A stretch of DNA of 64,000 nt. Origin: Gemmata massiliana. Its GTDB lineage: Bacteria > Planctomycetota > Planctomycetia > Gemmatales > Gemmataceae. A model generated the notes under the pieces. The model was not told the origin of the DNA. It did no database searches and was given only the letters and a program-made list of their open reading frames with translations. This document shows positions 24,443 through 31,766 of the stretch, in pieces. A program made the position numbers and the translations under genes. Where the stretch lies: assembly GCA_000531095.1 (NCBI GenBank), contig HG799464.1, forward strand, positions 186,817 through 250,816. Reading direction: 5' to 3'. Position 1 is the stretch's first letter, and each line of letters begins with the position of its first letter.

Positions 24443-25756
24443 ATGAGTACCGATAACGCCTTGGACGTCATTGTGATCGGTGGCGGACCGGCCGGCAGCA
24501 CGGTTTCGACTTTGCTCGCCCAGCGGGGTGCCAAAGTCCGGCTGTACGAGCGCGACACGTTCCCGCGCTTCCACATCGGCGAGTCGCTGATCCCCGAGAC
24601 GTACTGGGTGTTCAAGCGGCTCAATATGCTGCCCAAGATGAAGGCCAGCGCGTTCGTCAAGAAGTACAGCGTGCAGTTCGTGAACGCTCAGGGGAAGCTG
24701 TCGGCCCCGTTCTACTTCGACGAGAACAAGCCGGGCGAGCGGTCGCAGACGTGGCAGGTGATCCGCAGCGAATTCGACACCATGATGCTCGACAACGCGC
24801 GCCAGCACGGGGTCGACGTGCGTCAGCCGGCGCGCGTGCTGGAAGTGCTGTTCGAGGGCGACCGCGCGGTCGGGGTGAAGGTTCAAAAGGAGGGCGGCGG
24901 ATCGGAAGAGGTCCGGGCGAAGGTGGTGGTGGACGCCAGCGGGCAGAGCACGATGCTCCAAAACAAGTTCAAGCTCCGGCTGTGGGATCCGATACTCAAC
25001 AAGGGAGCCATCTGGACTTACTGGGAGGGCGCGTACCGCGACGCCGGCAAGGACGAGGGCGCGACGGTCGTGATCCAGACGCCCAACAAACAGGGGTGGT
25101 GGTGGTACATCCCCCAGCACGACAACACGGTGAGCATCGGCGTGGTAGCTCCGTTCGACTACCTGTTCAAGGGGCGCGGGGGCCACGAGCAGGTGTTCAA
25201 CGAGGAGAAGGATGCCTGCCCGGAAGTCATCAAGCGGCTTTCCACGGGCCAGCGCCGCGGCGGGTACTACGCGACGAAAGATTACTCCTATCGGTCGTCG
25301 AAAGTGGCCGGCGACGGGTGGGTGCTGATCGGAGATGCGTTCGGGTTCCTCGATCCGTTGTACTCCTCCGGGGTGCTCCTGGCGCTGAAGTCGGGGGAAC
25401 TGGCCGCGGATGCGATTGCTGACGGACTGGCCGCGGGTGATACCTCGGCGACTCAGTTGGGGCGCTGGGGGGAGACGTTCAACAAGGGCGTGGACCGGAT
25501 GCGCCGGCTCGTATGTGAGTATTACGACGGGTTCAGCTTCGGGCGGTTCGTGAAGACGTACCCGCACCTGAAGGGGAAGGTGACCGACCTGCTCATCGGC
25601 GACCTGTTCGATGACCACGTGGACGAAGTGTGGGGGCCGCTGGAGTCGCTCTACCCGCCGGATAAGACCGCCATCCCGACGTGGAAGGACGGTACCCCGC
25701 CCGACGACATTAATAAGGTGAATGAACTGTACCTGCCCGAAGACCCGATGCGTTAA
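24443..25756 (+). CDS. FAD-dependent oxidoreductase of the halogenase/geranylgeranyl-reductase superfamily
   Basis: A 437-residue flavoprotein. Features: FAD-binding GGGPAGSTVSTLLAQRG near the N-terminus, then FHIGESLIPETYW as in flavin-dependent halogenases, the WxWxIP halogenase fingerprint at residues 219-224 (WWWYIP), and GDAFGFLDPLYSSGV for the second FAD motif. Enzymes of this group use reduced flavin from a separate reductase to halogenate aromatic or pyrrole substrates, while relatives are hydroxylases or reductases. No flavin reductase or carrier-protein gene is seen nearby. ATG 24443 follows CGGAG. It forms an apparent operon with the MarR gene. Confidence 0.8.
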   Translation: MSTDNALDVIVIGGGPAGSTVSTLLAQRGAKVRLYERDTFPRFHIGESLIPETYWVFKRLNMLPKMKASAFVKKYSVQFVNAQGKLSAPFYFDENKPGERSQTWQVIRSEFDTMMLDNARQHGVDVRQPARVLEVLFEGDRAVGVKVQKEGGGSEEVRAKVVVDASGQSTMLQNKFKLRLWDPILNKGAIWTYWEGAYRDAGKDEGATVVIQTPNKQGWWWYIPQHDNTVSIGVVAPFDYLFKGRGGHEQVFNEEKDACPEVIKRLSTGQRRGGYYATKDYSYRSSKVAGDGWVLIGDAFGFLDPLYSSGVLLALKSGELAADAIADGLAAGDTSATQLGRWGETFNKGVDRMRRLVCEYYDGFSFGRFVKTYPHLKGKVTDLLIGDLFDDHVDEVWGPLESLYPPDKTAIPTWKDGTPPDDINKVNELYLPEDPMR

Positions 25757-25792
25757 GACTCGACGCGGTCCCTCTCCCCAAGGCGCCGACTC

Positions 25793-27208
25793 ATGAAATC
25801 GTGGTTCCGTTCGGAAGACGTTCTCGCTGTTCTGATCGGCGTGTTTCTTATCGGCCTTAGTCTGGCCACGCTCACCGGGGCGAACCTGCTCGGCTGGTCG
25901 GTGGCCGTGAAGGAGTGGGCCGACCCCGCGAAGGCACTTGCCCCGTCGTCCCCCGCCTTTGCGGGGCTGACCGGGATCGGCGCCTTTGCGGTCACTTTTG
26001 TGTTTTTGCTCTGCGTGTTGTCCGCGGGCGCGGTATTTCTGCGCACCAGCCCGGCGCGCTTCGCCGTCCGATTTGCTGTGCTGTTCCTGCTCGCGTTTCT
26101 CTGCTGGGTGGCCGGGCACAACGCCTACATCGCGGCCAACCCGAACAAGCTCCCGGCGGGCGTCAGTTGGGCGATGGGGCTGACCGGAGAGGCCGGGTAC
26201 CTGCTCGCGCTGATCGGCGGGTTGCTCATCGGGAACCTCTTCCCACGTGGGGGCGCTTGGTTCAAGGAGGCGGCCCGCTCGGAGCTGTTTATCAAGGTCG
26301 GCATCGTGATCTACGGTGCGGTTCTCGGAGCGAAAGCGGCCGAAGAATCGGGCCGGGCGACCGCGATCCTGTTCCGTGGGCTGGCGGCCATCATTGAGGC
26401 GTACCTCATCTACTGGGCGCTGGTGTACCTGATCGCGCGGAAGGTGTTCGGGTTCAGCCGCGAGTGGGCCGCACCTCTCGCTTCGGGCATCTCGATTTGC
26501 GGTGTCACCGCGGCCATCACTACGGGGGCCGCGATCCGCGCCCGGCCTGTGGTACCAGTCATGGTATCGTCGCTGGTGGTCGTGTTCGCGGTCTTCGAGA
26601 TGCTGGTCCTCCCGAAACTCGCACACGTGATTCTGCCCGATGAGCCAATGGTCGCCGCCGGGTGGATGGGGCTGGCCGTGAAAACGGACGGGGCCGCGTT
26701 CTCCAGTGGGGAAATCACGGCCGGGTTCTATTACCCCGACGAAAAAGACCCGGCCCGGAAGTGGATGGCACTGACGACCACAACGGTGAAAGTGTTCATC
26801 GACGTGTTCATCGGGATCTGGGCACTGGTTCTGTCCGTGATCTGGTCGTGGAAGATCGACAAGCGCCCGGGCGGGGGACTTCCGCTCCGCGAGATCTGGG
26901 AGCGGTTCCCCAAGTTCGTGTTCGGCTACGCGGTGACGTTCGGCGCGTTCTTCGCCATCGGCGTGTCGGACCCCGGCGTGATCGGCGATCTGAAGCGCGG
27001 CACCGATCAGGCCGACGTATTTCGCCGGCTGTTCTTCGTGCTTACGTTCTTCAGCATCGGGCTGGCGACGAACGTGCGCCGACTCTGGGCCGAGGGGTTG
27101 GGGCGCCTCGCGCTGGTGTACGTAGTGAGCCTGTTCGGGTTCGTGATCTGGATCGGTCTGGCGATCTCGTGGCTGTTCTTTCACGGGGTACCGGCGGGAG
27201 GAAAGTGA
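25793..27208 (+). CDS. Putative sulfate exporter family (YeiH/UPF0324) membrane transporter
   Basis: A 471-residue integral membrane protein with about ten hydrophobic helices. The segments GLLIGNLFPRG, ELFIKVGIVIYGAVLGAK, APLASGISICGVTAAITTGAAI and TFFSIGLATNVRRLWAEG match the UPF0324/PSE family, whose conserved region contains SICGxxAA. Some members have been linked to sulfate or taurine-derived sulfite export, but the true substrate is unproven. It follows the halogenase-like gene by 36 bp, and the next small gene starts 2 bases after its stop, so these are probably cotranscribed. Confidence 0.85.
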   Translation: MKSWFRSEDVLAVLIGVFLIGLSLATLTGANLLGWSVAVKEWADPAKALAPSSPAFAGLTGIGAFAVTFVFLLCVLSAGAVFLRTSPARFAVRFAVLFLLAFLCWVAGHNAYIAANPNKLPAGVSWAMGLTGEAGYLLALIGGLLIGNLFPRGGAWFKEAARSELFIKVGIVIYGAVLGAKAAEESGRATAILFRGLAAIIEAYLIYWALVYLIARKVFGFSREWAAPLASGISICGVTAAITTGAAIRARPVVPVMVSSLVVVFAVFEMLVLPKLAHVILPDEPMVAAGWMGLAVKTDGAAFSSGEITAGFYYPDEKDPARKWMALTTTTVKVFIDVFIGIWALVLSVIWSWKIDKRPGGGLPLREIWERFPKFVFGYAVTFGAFFAIGVSDPGVIGDLKRGTDQADVFRRLFFVLTFFSIGLATNVRRLWAEGLGRLALVYVVSLFGFVIWIGLAISWLFFHGVPAGGK

Positions 27209-27209
27209 A

Positions 27210-27392
27210 ATGGAAAAGCCGAACGTCCCCCCGACCGACGCGGAGATGGCCCGCGAACTGTCCCGGGTCGAAGCCGAACCGCTGTTGCCCGCTGAAAAGT
27301 GGCTGATCGGCGGGAGCCTGGCCCTCGGTGCGGTTCTGCTCGGGCTGTTGCTGTGGGTGAGCCGAACGTATTTCCCCGTCGGCTCGAATTGA
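27210..27392 (+). CDS. Small single-pass membrane protein
   Basis: A 60-residue protein (MEKPNVPPTDAEMARELSRVEAEPLLP...) with an acidic N-terminus and one C-terminal helix (WLIGGSLALGAVLLGLLLWV). It starts one base after the transporter stop codon, with GGAGGAAAG ahead of its ATG. This suggests translational coupling and a role as a transporter accessory subunit (inference). Its family is not recognised. Confidence 0.7.
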   Translation: MEKPNVPPTDAEMARELSRVEAEPLLPAEKWLIGGSLALGAVLLGLLLWVSRTYFPVGSN

Positions 27393-27407
27393 GAACCGGT
27401 CCGCGGA

Positions 27408-27794
27408 TCAGGGCTTCTCGGCGGCGATCTGCTTCGCCTCGTCGACCTCGATCCGCGGCACCCCGTCCACTTCTTTCACGGTCCCTTTGGCGGTAATCGT
27501 TTTGTCTTTGAAGTGATCGGCGGGGTCTGTGATACCCGCCTCTTTTAAGCTCTCCGCTCCCTTTCTGGTGATGACAACCGCGAAGTTCTTCTCGTCCTTG
27601 AAGTCGTCTTCGGCGTCGAGGTAGATCTCGCCGCGCTTTTCGAGCCGGTCCTTGGCCGTCTTCACCTTCATTTTGACGGTGATTTCCCTCCCCACTTGTT
27701 TGCGCGCTTCGACCGGGCTGAGCGGTTTCGGTTCGTCTGCGGCGAACGCACCAAGAGAAACAAGCGCAACTACTAACAGACTTCGCACCATCAT
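27408..27794 (-). CDS. Small exported OB-fold-like protein
   Basis: A 128-residue protein with signal peptide MMVRSLLVVALVSLGAFAAD. The mature part (LSPVEARKQVGREITVKMKVKTAKDRLEKRGEIYLDAEDDFKDEKNFAVVITRKG...FKDKTITAKGTVKEVDGVPRIEVDEAKQI) has the strand pattern of the bacterial OB-fold seen in planctomycete secreted proteins, where a GxxVTVxGxV...xGxPxIxV motif recurs. It is probably periplasmic. It converges with the small membrane-protein gene, with 15 bp between stops, and is divergent from the ModE-like regulator. Function unknown. Confidence 0.7.
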   Translation of the reverse strand: MMVRSLLVVALVSLGAFAADEPKPLSPVEARKQVGREITVKMKVKTAKDRLEKRGEIYLDAEDDFKDEKNFAVVITRKGAESLKEAGITDPADHFKDKTITAKGTVKEVDGVPRIEVDEAKQIAAEKP

Positions 27795-27912
27795 GTGACA
27801 CCTCTACGTTTGGTTACCGGCACCGCAACGAGATTACCAACGGCGCCCATGGCGCTGCTCCGCATGTACGATGACAAGCGGGATAATCGTCACGAATTTC
27901 CGAGGGTTGAGC

Positions 27913-28287
27913 ATGCCCGCTGGCAAATCTCGTTGGGGCTTAAAGACCCGCATTTGGGTCGAGCGCGACGGCCGAAAAGTTCTAGGGCCGGGGCGCGTCG
28001 AACTCCTCGAACACATCACCCGCGAACAGAGCATCTCGGCCGCCGCCAAGAAGATGCAGATGTCCTACCGCCGGGCCTGGACACTCGTTCAAGACATGAA
28101 CGAAGCCGCGGGCGTTGCACTCGTCGAGTCCAGTACCGGTGGTGCGGGGGGCGGCGGGGCAACGGTGACCCCGCACGGCCACGAAGCGATCCGCTTGTAC
28201 CGATCGCTGGAAGCCCGGTTCGCTCAAACGGTCGCGAGTGCTCCGCTCTCGCCCGATCCCCTGGCCGTTTCCGCGAACCCGGGGTAA
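27913..28287 (+). CDS. ModE-like winged-helix regulator (N-terminal domain only)
   Basis: A 124-residue protein. ATG 27913 (MPAGKSRWGLKTRIWVERDGRKVLGPGRVELLEHI) is preceded by GAGGGTTG. The DNA-binding part (REQSISAAAKKMQMSYRRAWTLVQDMNEAAGVALVESSTGGAGGGGATVTPHGHEAI) matches the LysR-like helix-turn-helix of the ModE family, including the S-Y-(R/K)-x-A-W motif. It lacks the C-terminal molybdate-binding (TOBE/mop) domains, so the signal it senses is unknown. The short form is common near molybdate and anion transport genes. It lies upstream of the DUF1559 gene, but co-regulation is only a guess. Confidence 0.85.
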   Translation: MPAGKSRWGLKTRIWVERDGRKVLGPGRVELLEHITREQSISAAAKKMQMSYRRAWTLVQDMNEAAGVALVESSTGGAGGGGATVTPHGHEAIRLYRSLEARFAQTVASAPLSPDPLAVSANPG

Positions 28288-28331
28288 TGTAGGATCGTTG
28301 TTCCCGTTCGGATATAGCGACCGAGGAGCCG

Positions 28332-29312
28332 ATGCGCCGCGCATTCACACTGATCGAACTTTTGGTGGTTATCGCGATCATTGCGATCCTCATCGGGTTA
28401 CTGCTCCCAGCGGTCCAAAAAGTTCGAGAAGCCGCGGCACGCATGAAGTGCCAGAACAACTTGAAGCAGCTCGGGCTCGCGGCCCACAACTACCACGGGG
28501 CCAACGAGAAGTTCCCGCCCGGTGTGACCCAGCTTTCCTTCGCTTCCGCTCCGAAGTTCCGCGGCGTGACGCTGTTCGTGTACCTCGCCCCGTACATGGA
28601 AAAGGACAACTTGACCAAAGACTGGAACCTGACCGACCCGCTCGTGAACACAACGCTCCCGGCACCGGGACCGACGGCCAAGACCGCGACGCTCGTGCCG
28701 ATCCTGCTCTGCCCCTCGGACGCGATCAACGGGCCGAACCCGGTCGATTCCGGGAGCAACCGGTGGTACGCGCTGACGAGCTACGGCGGCAACGGCGGGG
28801 GCCGGAGCTACGACCCGGCCGCGGCCACAAACGACGGCATGTTCGGCGTGATCGGCCCGGGGTCGCAGACCGCGCCGACCGGCCAACCGGTGCGGATCGG
28901 GGACGTAATGGACGGTTTGTCGAACACCGCCCTGTTCGGCGAGCGGAGCCACACCGACCCGAACAACGATAAGGCCGCGGCGGTGGTCGTGCCGCCGAGC
29001 GGTCAGTTCGTGAACCCGATGGGGAGCGTCGGTTGGTGGGCGAACTCGGGCGGGCGGCTCGCGGCCGGGGACGTGACGATGAGTGCGTTCGCGCCGCTCA
29101 ACTACCGCGTGCCCGCGAACCCGCCGACCGACTACGCGAGCTTCGTCCCCCTCTACGAACTTCGAGTTAACTCGTTCGGGAGCCAGCACACCGGCGGGGC
29201 GAACTTCGCCCTCGGCGACGGGGCCGTGCGATTCGTCCGGGACTCTCTGTCGCAACCGATGCTCAAGTTGTTCTGCGTCCGAAACGATGGGCAAGTTGTG
29301 AGCCTTGACTAG
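28332..29312 (+). CDS. DUF1559 domain-containing prepilin-like protein
   Basis: A 326-residue paralogue of the protein at 1460. [19 protein letters not shown] is the prepilin leader and helix, then [11 protein letters not shown] and [14 protein letters not shown]. The C-terminal [21 protein letters not shown] is the second family signature. The same length as the first copy supports correct boundaries. The expected role is an exported pseudopilin-like surface protein processed by prepilin peptidase. An IS630 remnant begins 5 bp beyond the stop codon on the opposite strand. Confidence 0.93.
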   Translation: MRRAFTLIELLVVIAIIAILIGLLLPAVQKVREAAARMKCQNNLKQLGLAAHNYHGANEKFPPGVTQLSFASAPKFRGVTLFVYLAPYMEKDNLTKDWNLTDPLVNTTLPAPGPTAKTATLVPILLCPSDAINGPNPVDSGSNRWYALTSYGGNGGGRSYDPAAATNDGMFGVIGPGSQTAPTGQPVRIGDVMDGLSNTALFGERSHTDPNNDKAAAVVVPPSGQFVNPMGSVGWWANSGGRLAAGDVTMSAFAPLNYRVPANPPTDYASFVPLYELRVNSFGSQHTGGANFALGDGAVRFVRDSLSQPMLKLFCVRNDGQVVSLD

Positions 29313-29316
29313 TGGT

Positions 29317-30018
29317 TCATTGCACCTGAGTTGTTGGGTAGAGTTTCTTGAGCTTCACTCGCGCATCGGCGGTCGTGAATTGCCAACCGGCTTTCACCGC
29401 CGCCGTGTTGCGGCGCGACTCCCAGGCGGCGACCTCGCGTTTCAGTGCCTCGGTATCTGGTACCCGACGATCGAGGCACTGAAACGCGAGTGCACTTAGC
29501 TCAATTTCGGCCATGTTCAACCACGATCCGTGCTTGGGCGTGTAGTGCCACTCGATCCGCGCCGCCAGCTGTCGCGCCTCGGCGGGAGCGAACGCCTCGT
29601 ACAGGACCCCGGGCGTGTGCGTGTTCCGGTCGTCCAGCACCCCGCATCCGGTCCGCGTTGGGGTACATGTCGTCGCACAGGGCCTTCATCTGGCGGGCGA
29701 AGTCCACCTTCGTTCGCCGCTCGGTGACCGTCACGTGCCACCGCCCGGCGTGCGGACCCACGACCGCGAACAGGTTGGCCGTCCCGTTGCGCTCGTACTC
29801 GTAATCGACCCGCGCCGGCCGCCCCGGCGCGACCGGTTCCGGCTCCCGGATGTCCCCGACCAATTGTTTGCCGCCTCACCCACGCACATCGTTGGGCACT
29901 CGGGATCGTGCGCTCGGTGGTACACCTCGATCACGTCTTCCATCACCGCGACGAACGCCCCGCTTTGCCCGGGTGGGACCACCCACTGTTGCTTGAGCCA
30001 CGGCTTGAGGTCATTTTT
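29317..30018 (-). mobile_element. IS630-family transposase remnant, 5'-truncated and frameshifted
   Basis: The minus strand reads KNDLKPWLKQQWVVPPGQ...AVMEDVIEVYHRAHDP, breaks frame at an A run near 29863, continues VGDIREPEPVAPGRPARVDYEYERNGTANLFAVV...KVDFARQMKALCDDMYPNADR, breaks again near 29640, then VLDDRNTHTPGVLYEAFAPAEARQLAARIEWHYTPKHGSWLNMAEIELS, ending at 29317. The DDE residues are present, but the helix-turn-helix start is missing past 30018. It is a different subtype from the two IS630 pieces at 22-23 kb. The first break is what an undercalled A homopolymer would produce. Confidence 0.8.
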
Positions 30019-30019
30019 C

Positions 30020-30204
30020 CTATGCCGGCAATCCTGACTGGCGGGCCCTGTTTTCCAGGCGTTTAAGGTAGTTGGCGGGATCGCGTCGGAACCGCCGCTG
30101 TTGGATTCGGGCCGCCTCGCGGAACCCGAACTGCCCTTGTAACTCCCGCCACGCGAGCACGGTTGCCGGGACCAACTCCTCGGCCGTCGCTAGTGAATAC
30201 GCAA
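30020..30204 (-). pseudogene. C-terminal coding fragment, unknown family
   Basis: The minus-strand frame ending at TAG 30020 reads SLATAEELVPATVLAWRELQGQFGFREAARIQQRRF...RARQSGLPA, which looks protein-like. Upstream it overlaps the acetyltransferase gene in another frame, so only this 3' piece can be independent. It may be the tail of a gene lost when the insertion sequence arrived. Confidence 0.3.
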
Positions 30205-30714
30205 TCAGCGCACGGAAACGGGCAGCGTCAACTGTGTGTAGGTCACATCGAGCCAGCGGTCGAACTTGCGGCCCACTTCGCGGAAGGTGCCGATCGGCTC
30301 GAACCCGACCGCGTACTGGAGCGCGAGGCTCGCCTGTTGATCGCTGCTCGTTCCGCCGATGATGGTGTGCAGCCCCGCCTGCTTCGCGCGCTCGATGATG
30401 TCGAGCAGCAGTGCCCGACCCAGCCCGCGCCGGTGGTGTTCGTGGTGGATGTACACCGACGCTTCCGCGGCCCAGGCGTACCCGCACCGTGACTTCCACG
30501 GTGATAGCGCGGCCCAGCCGATTAACTGCCCGTCCACCTCTGCGACCGTGGCCGGGTATTTTTCGGACCGCTCGCGCATCCACGCGGCCCGTTCCTCGGC
30601 CGTTTCGAGCTCGATCTGGTACGTGCAAGTGGAGTGCGTGACGTAGTAGTTGTAAATGGCGCGGATCGGTTCCGCGTCGGCCGTGGTCGCCAGTCGGATC
30701 GTGAACTCGGGCAT
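30205..30714 (-). CDS. GNAT acetyltransferase, phosphinothricin N-acetyltransferase-like
   Basis: A 169-residue GNAT enzyme. IRLATTADAEPIRAIYNYYVTHSTCTYQIE is the N-terminal signature of the phosphinothricin/methionine-sulfone acetyltransferase subgroup. The acetyl-CoA loop is HHEHHRRGLGRALLLDIIE, followed by IIGGTSSDQQASLALQYAVGFEPIGTFREVGRKFDRWLDV. These cytoplasmic enzymes N-acetylate amino-acid analogues such as phosphinothricin or methionine sulfoximine. The natural substrate here is unknown. The gene appears intact. Confidence 0.88.
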   Translation of the reverse strand: MPEFTIRLATTADAEPIRAIYNYYVTHSTCTYQIELETAEERAAWMRERSEKYPATVAEVDGQLIGWAALSPWKSRCGYAWAAEASVYIHHEHHRRGLGRALLLDIIERAKQAGLHTIIGGTSSDQQASLALQYAVGFEPIGTFREVGRKFDRWLDVTYTQLTLPVSVR

Positions 30715-30759
30715 CGGGCTACCTCGTCCAATATTGAGCAGAGCTGTGATGTGATCAGT

Positions 30760-31677
30760 TTATTCCGGGAACCCGTGCTGGCGGCGGTGGTACGGGCCGT
30801 CGTAGGCTTGGGTGGACTTCGACCACTCGAACCGGCCGTCGCTGGCGACGGTCTTCACGCGGGCGAGGAGTGCTTCGGTTTCGGCCTTTCCCATCGGTTT
30901 GAAGGCGCGCGCAATGGCCACGTCTTGCATGAGCACCTTCATGGAATCGATGCCCACCACCAGCGACGCGATGTCCTGCGAGAGCGCGAACCGGAGGCAC
31001 TCGTCCACGGTCGCGACGCCCCCCGCGACGATGCGCCCGCCGTCCACCATGTTGCCGCCGCCCAAGCTCTTCATCCCGATCGCGGCGACGTTCTTCTTCT
31101 TCAGTTCCGGGATCACCTCGTGGATGCTGCTGCGGTAGAAGTAGTCGCACACGTTGACCGGGAGCTGGCACGTGTCCCAGTTGGTGTGTTTGCCGAGCAT
31201 GTTCAGGAAGATGTGCGGTGACTTGTGCCCGGTGAACCCGATGAACCGCACCTTGCCGGCTTTCTGGGCTTCGAGGGCCGCCGCGAGCGCGCCGCGCTCG
31301 ATGACCCATTCGGGGTCGTTGTCGTAGTTGATCTCGTGGAACTGCCAGAGGTCGATCACGTCGGTTTGCAGGCGCCGGAGGCTGTCTTCGAGGTGCTGGC
31401 GGCTGGTGTCCGCGTCGCGCCCGCAGTTCTTGGTCATGAGGAAGACTTTTTGGCGCCGACCACCGGTCGCGAGCGCCTTGCCCATGATCTCTTCGCTGCG
31501 GCCCTCGTGATAGTCCCACGCATTGTCGAAGAACGTGACGCCCTCATCGACGGCGGCGTGCATGATGCGCTCGGCTTCGGCGTCGCCGATGGCCGGCTGC
31601 CCGATGTGCCACCCGCCGAGGCAGATACTGGAGACGTTCGCGCCGGTCTTACCGAGTGGTCGTGTGGGGATGGACAT
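30760..31677 (-). CDS. Aldo/keto reductase
   Basis: A 305-residue TIM-barrel oxidoreductase. ATG 31677 (MSIPTRPLGKTGANVSSICLGGWHIG) is chosen as the usual family start. The catalytic tetrad is visible as Asp and Tyr in FDNAWDYHEGRSE, Lys in FLMTKNCGRD and His in DLWQFHEIN. It is expected to reduce aldehydes or ketones with NADPH in the cytoplasm; the substrate is not predictable. It lies 45 bp upstream of the acetyltransferase gene on the same strand but has its own start. Confidence 0.92.
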   Translation of the reverse strand: MSIPTRPLGKTGANVSSICLGGWHIGQPAIGDAEAERIMHAAVDEGVTFFDNAWDYHEGRSEEIMGKALATGGRRQKVFLMTKNCGRDADTSRQHLEDSLRRLQTDVIDLWQFHEINYDNDPEWVIERGALAAALEAQKAGKVRFIGFTGHKSPHIFLNMLGKHTNWDTCQLPVNVCDYFYRSSIHEVIPELKKKNVAAIGMKSLGGGNMVDGGRIVAGGVATVDECLRFALSQDIASLVVGIDSMKVLMQDVAIARAFKPMGKAETEALLARVKTVASDGRFEWSKSTQAYDGPYHRRQHGFPE

Positions 31678-31766
31678 GAGAGAGGCTCCGGGAGCGGTGG
31701 GAGTGCGAAATCCGTTCCCGGCACAATACCGCGCCCGCGCCTCGGGGCAACGGGTGAAGTGACCAC

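Noticed and set aside
24365..27184. A 939-codon open frame on the minus strand
   Set aside because: It lies antisense to three well-supported genes (MarR, FAD enzyme, transporter), and its His/Arg/Pro-rich sequence is typical of high-GC antisense frames.
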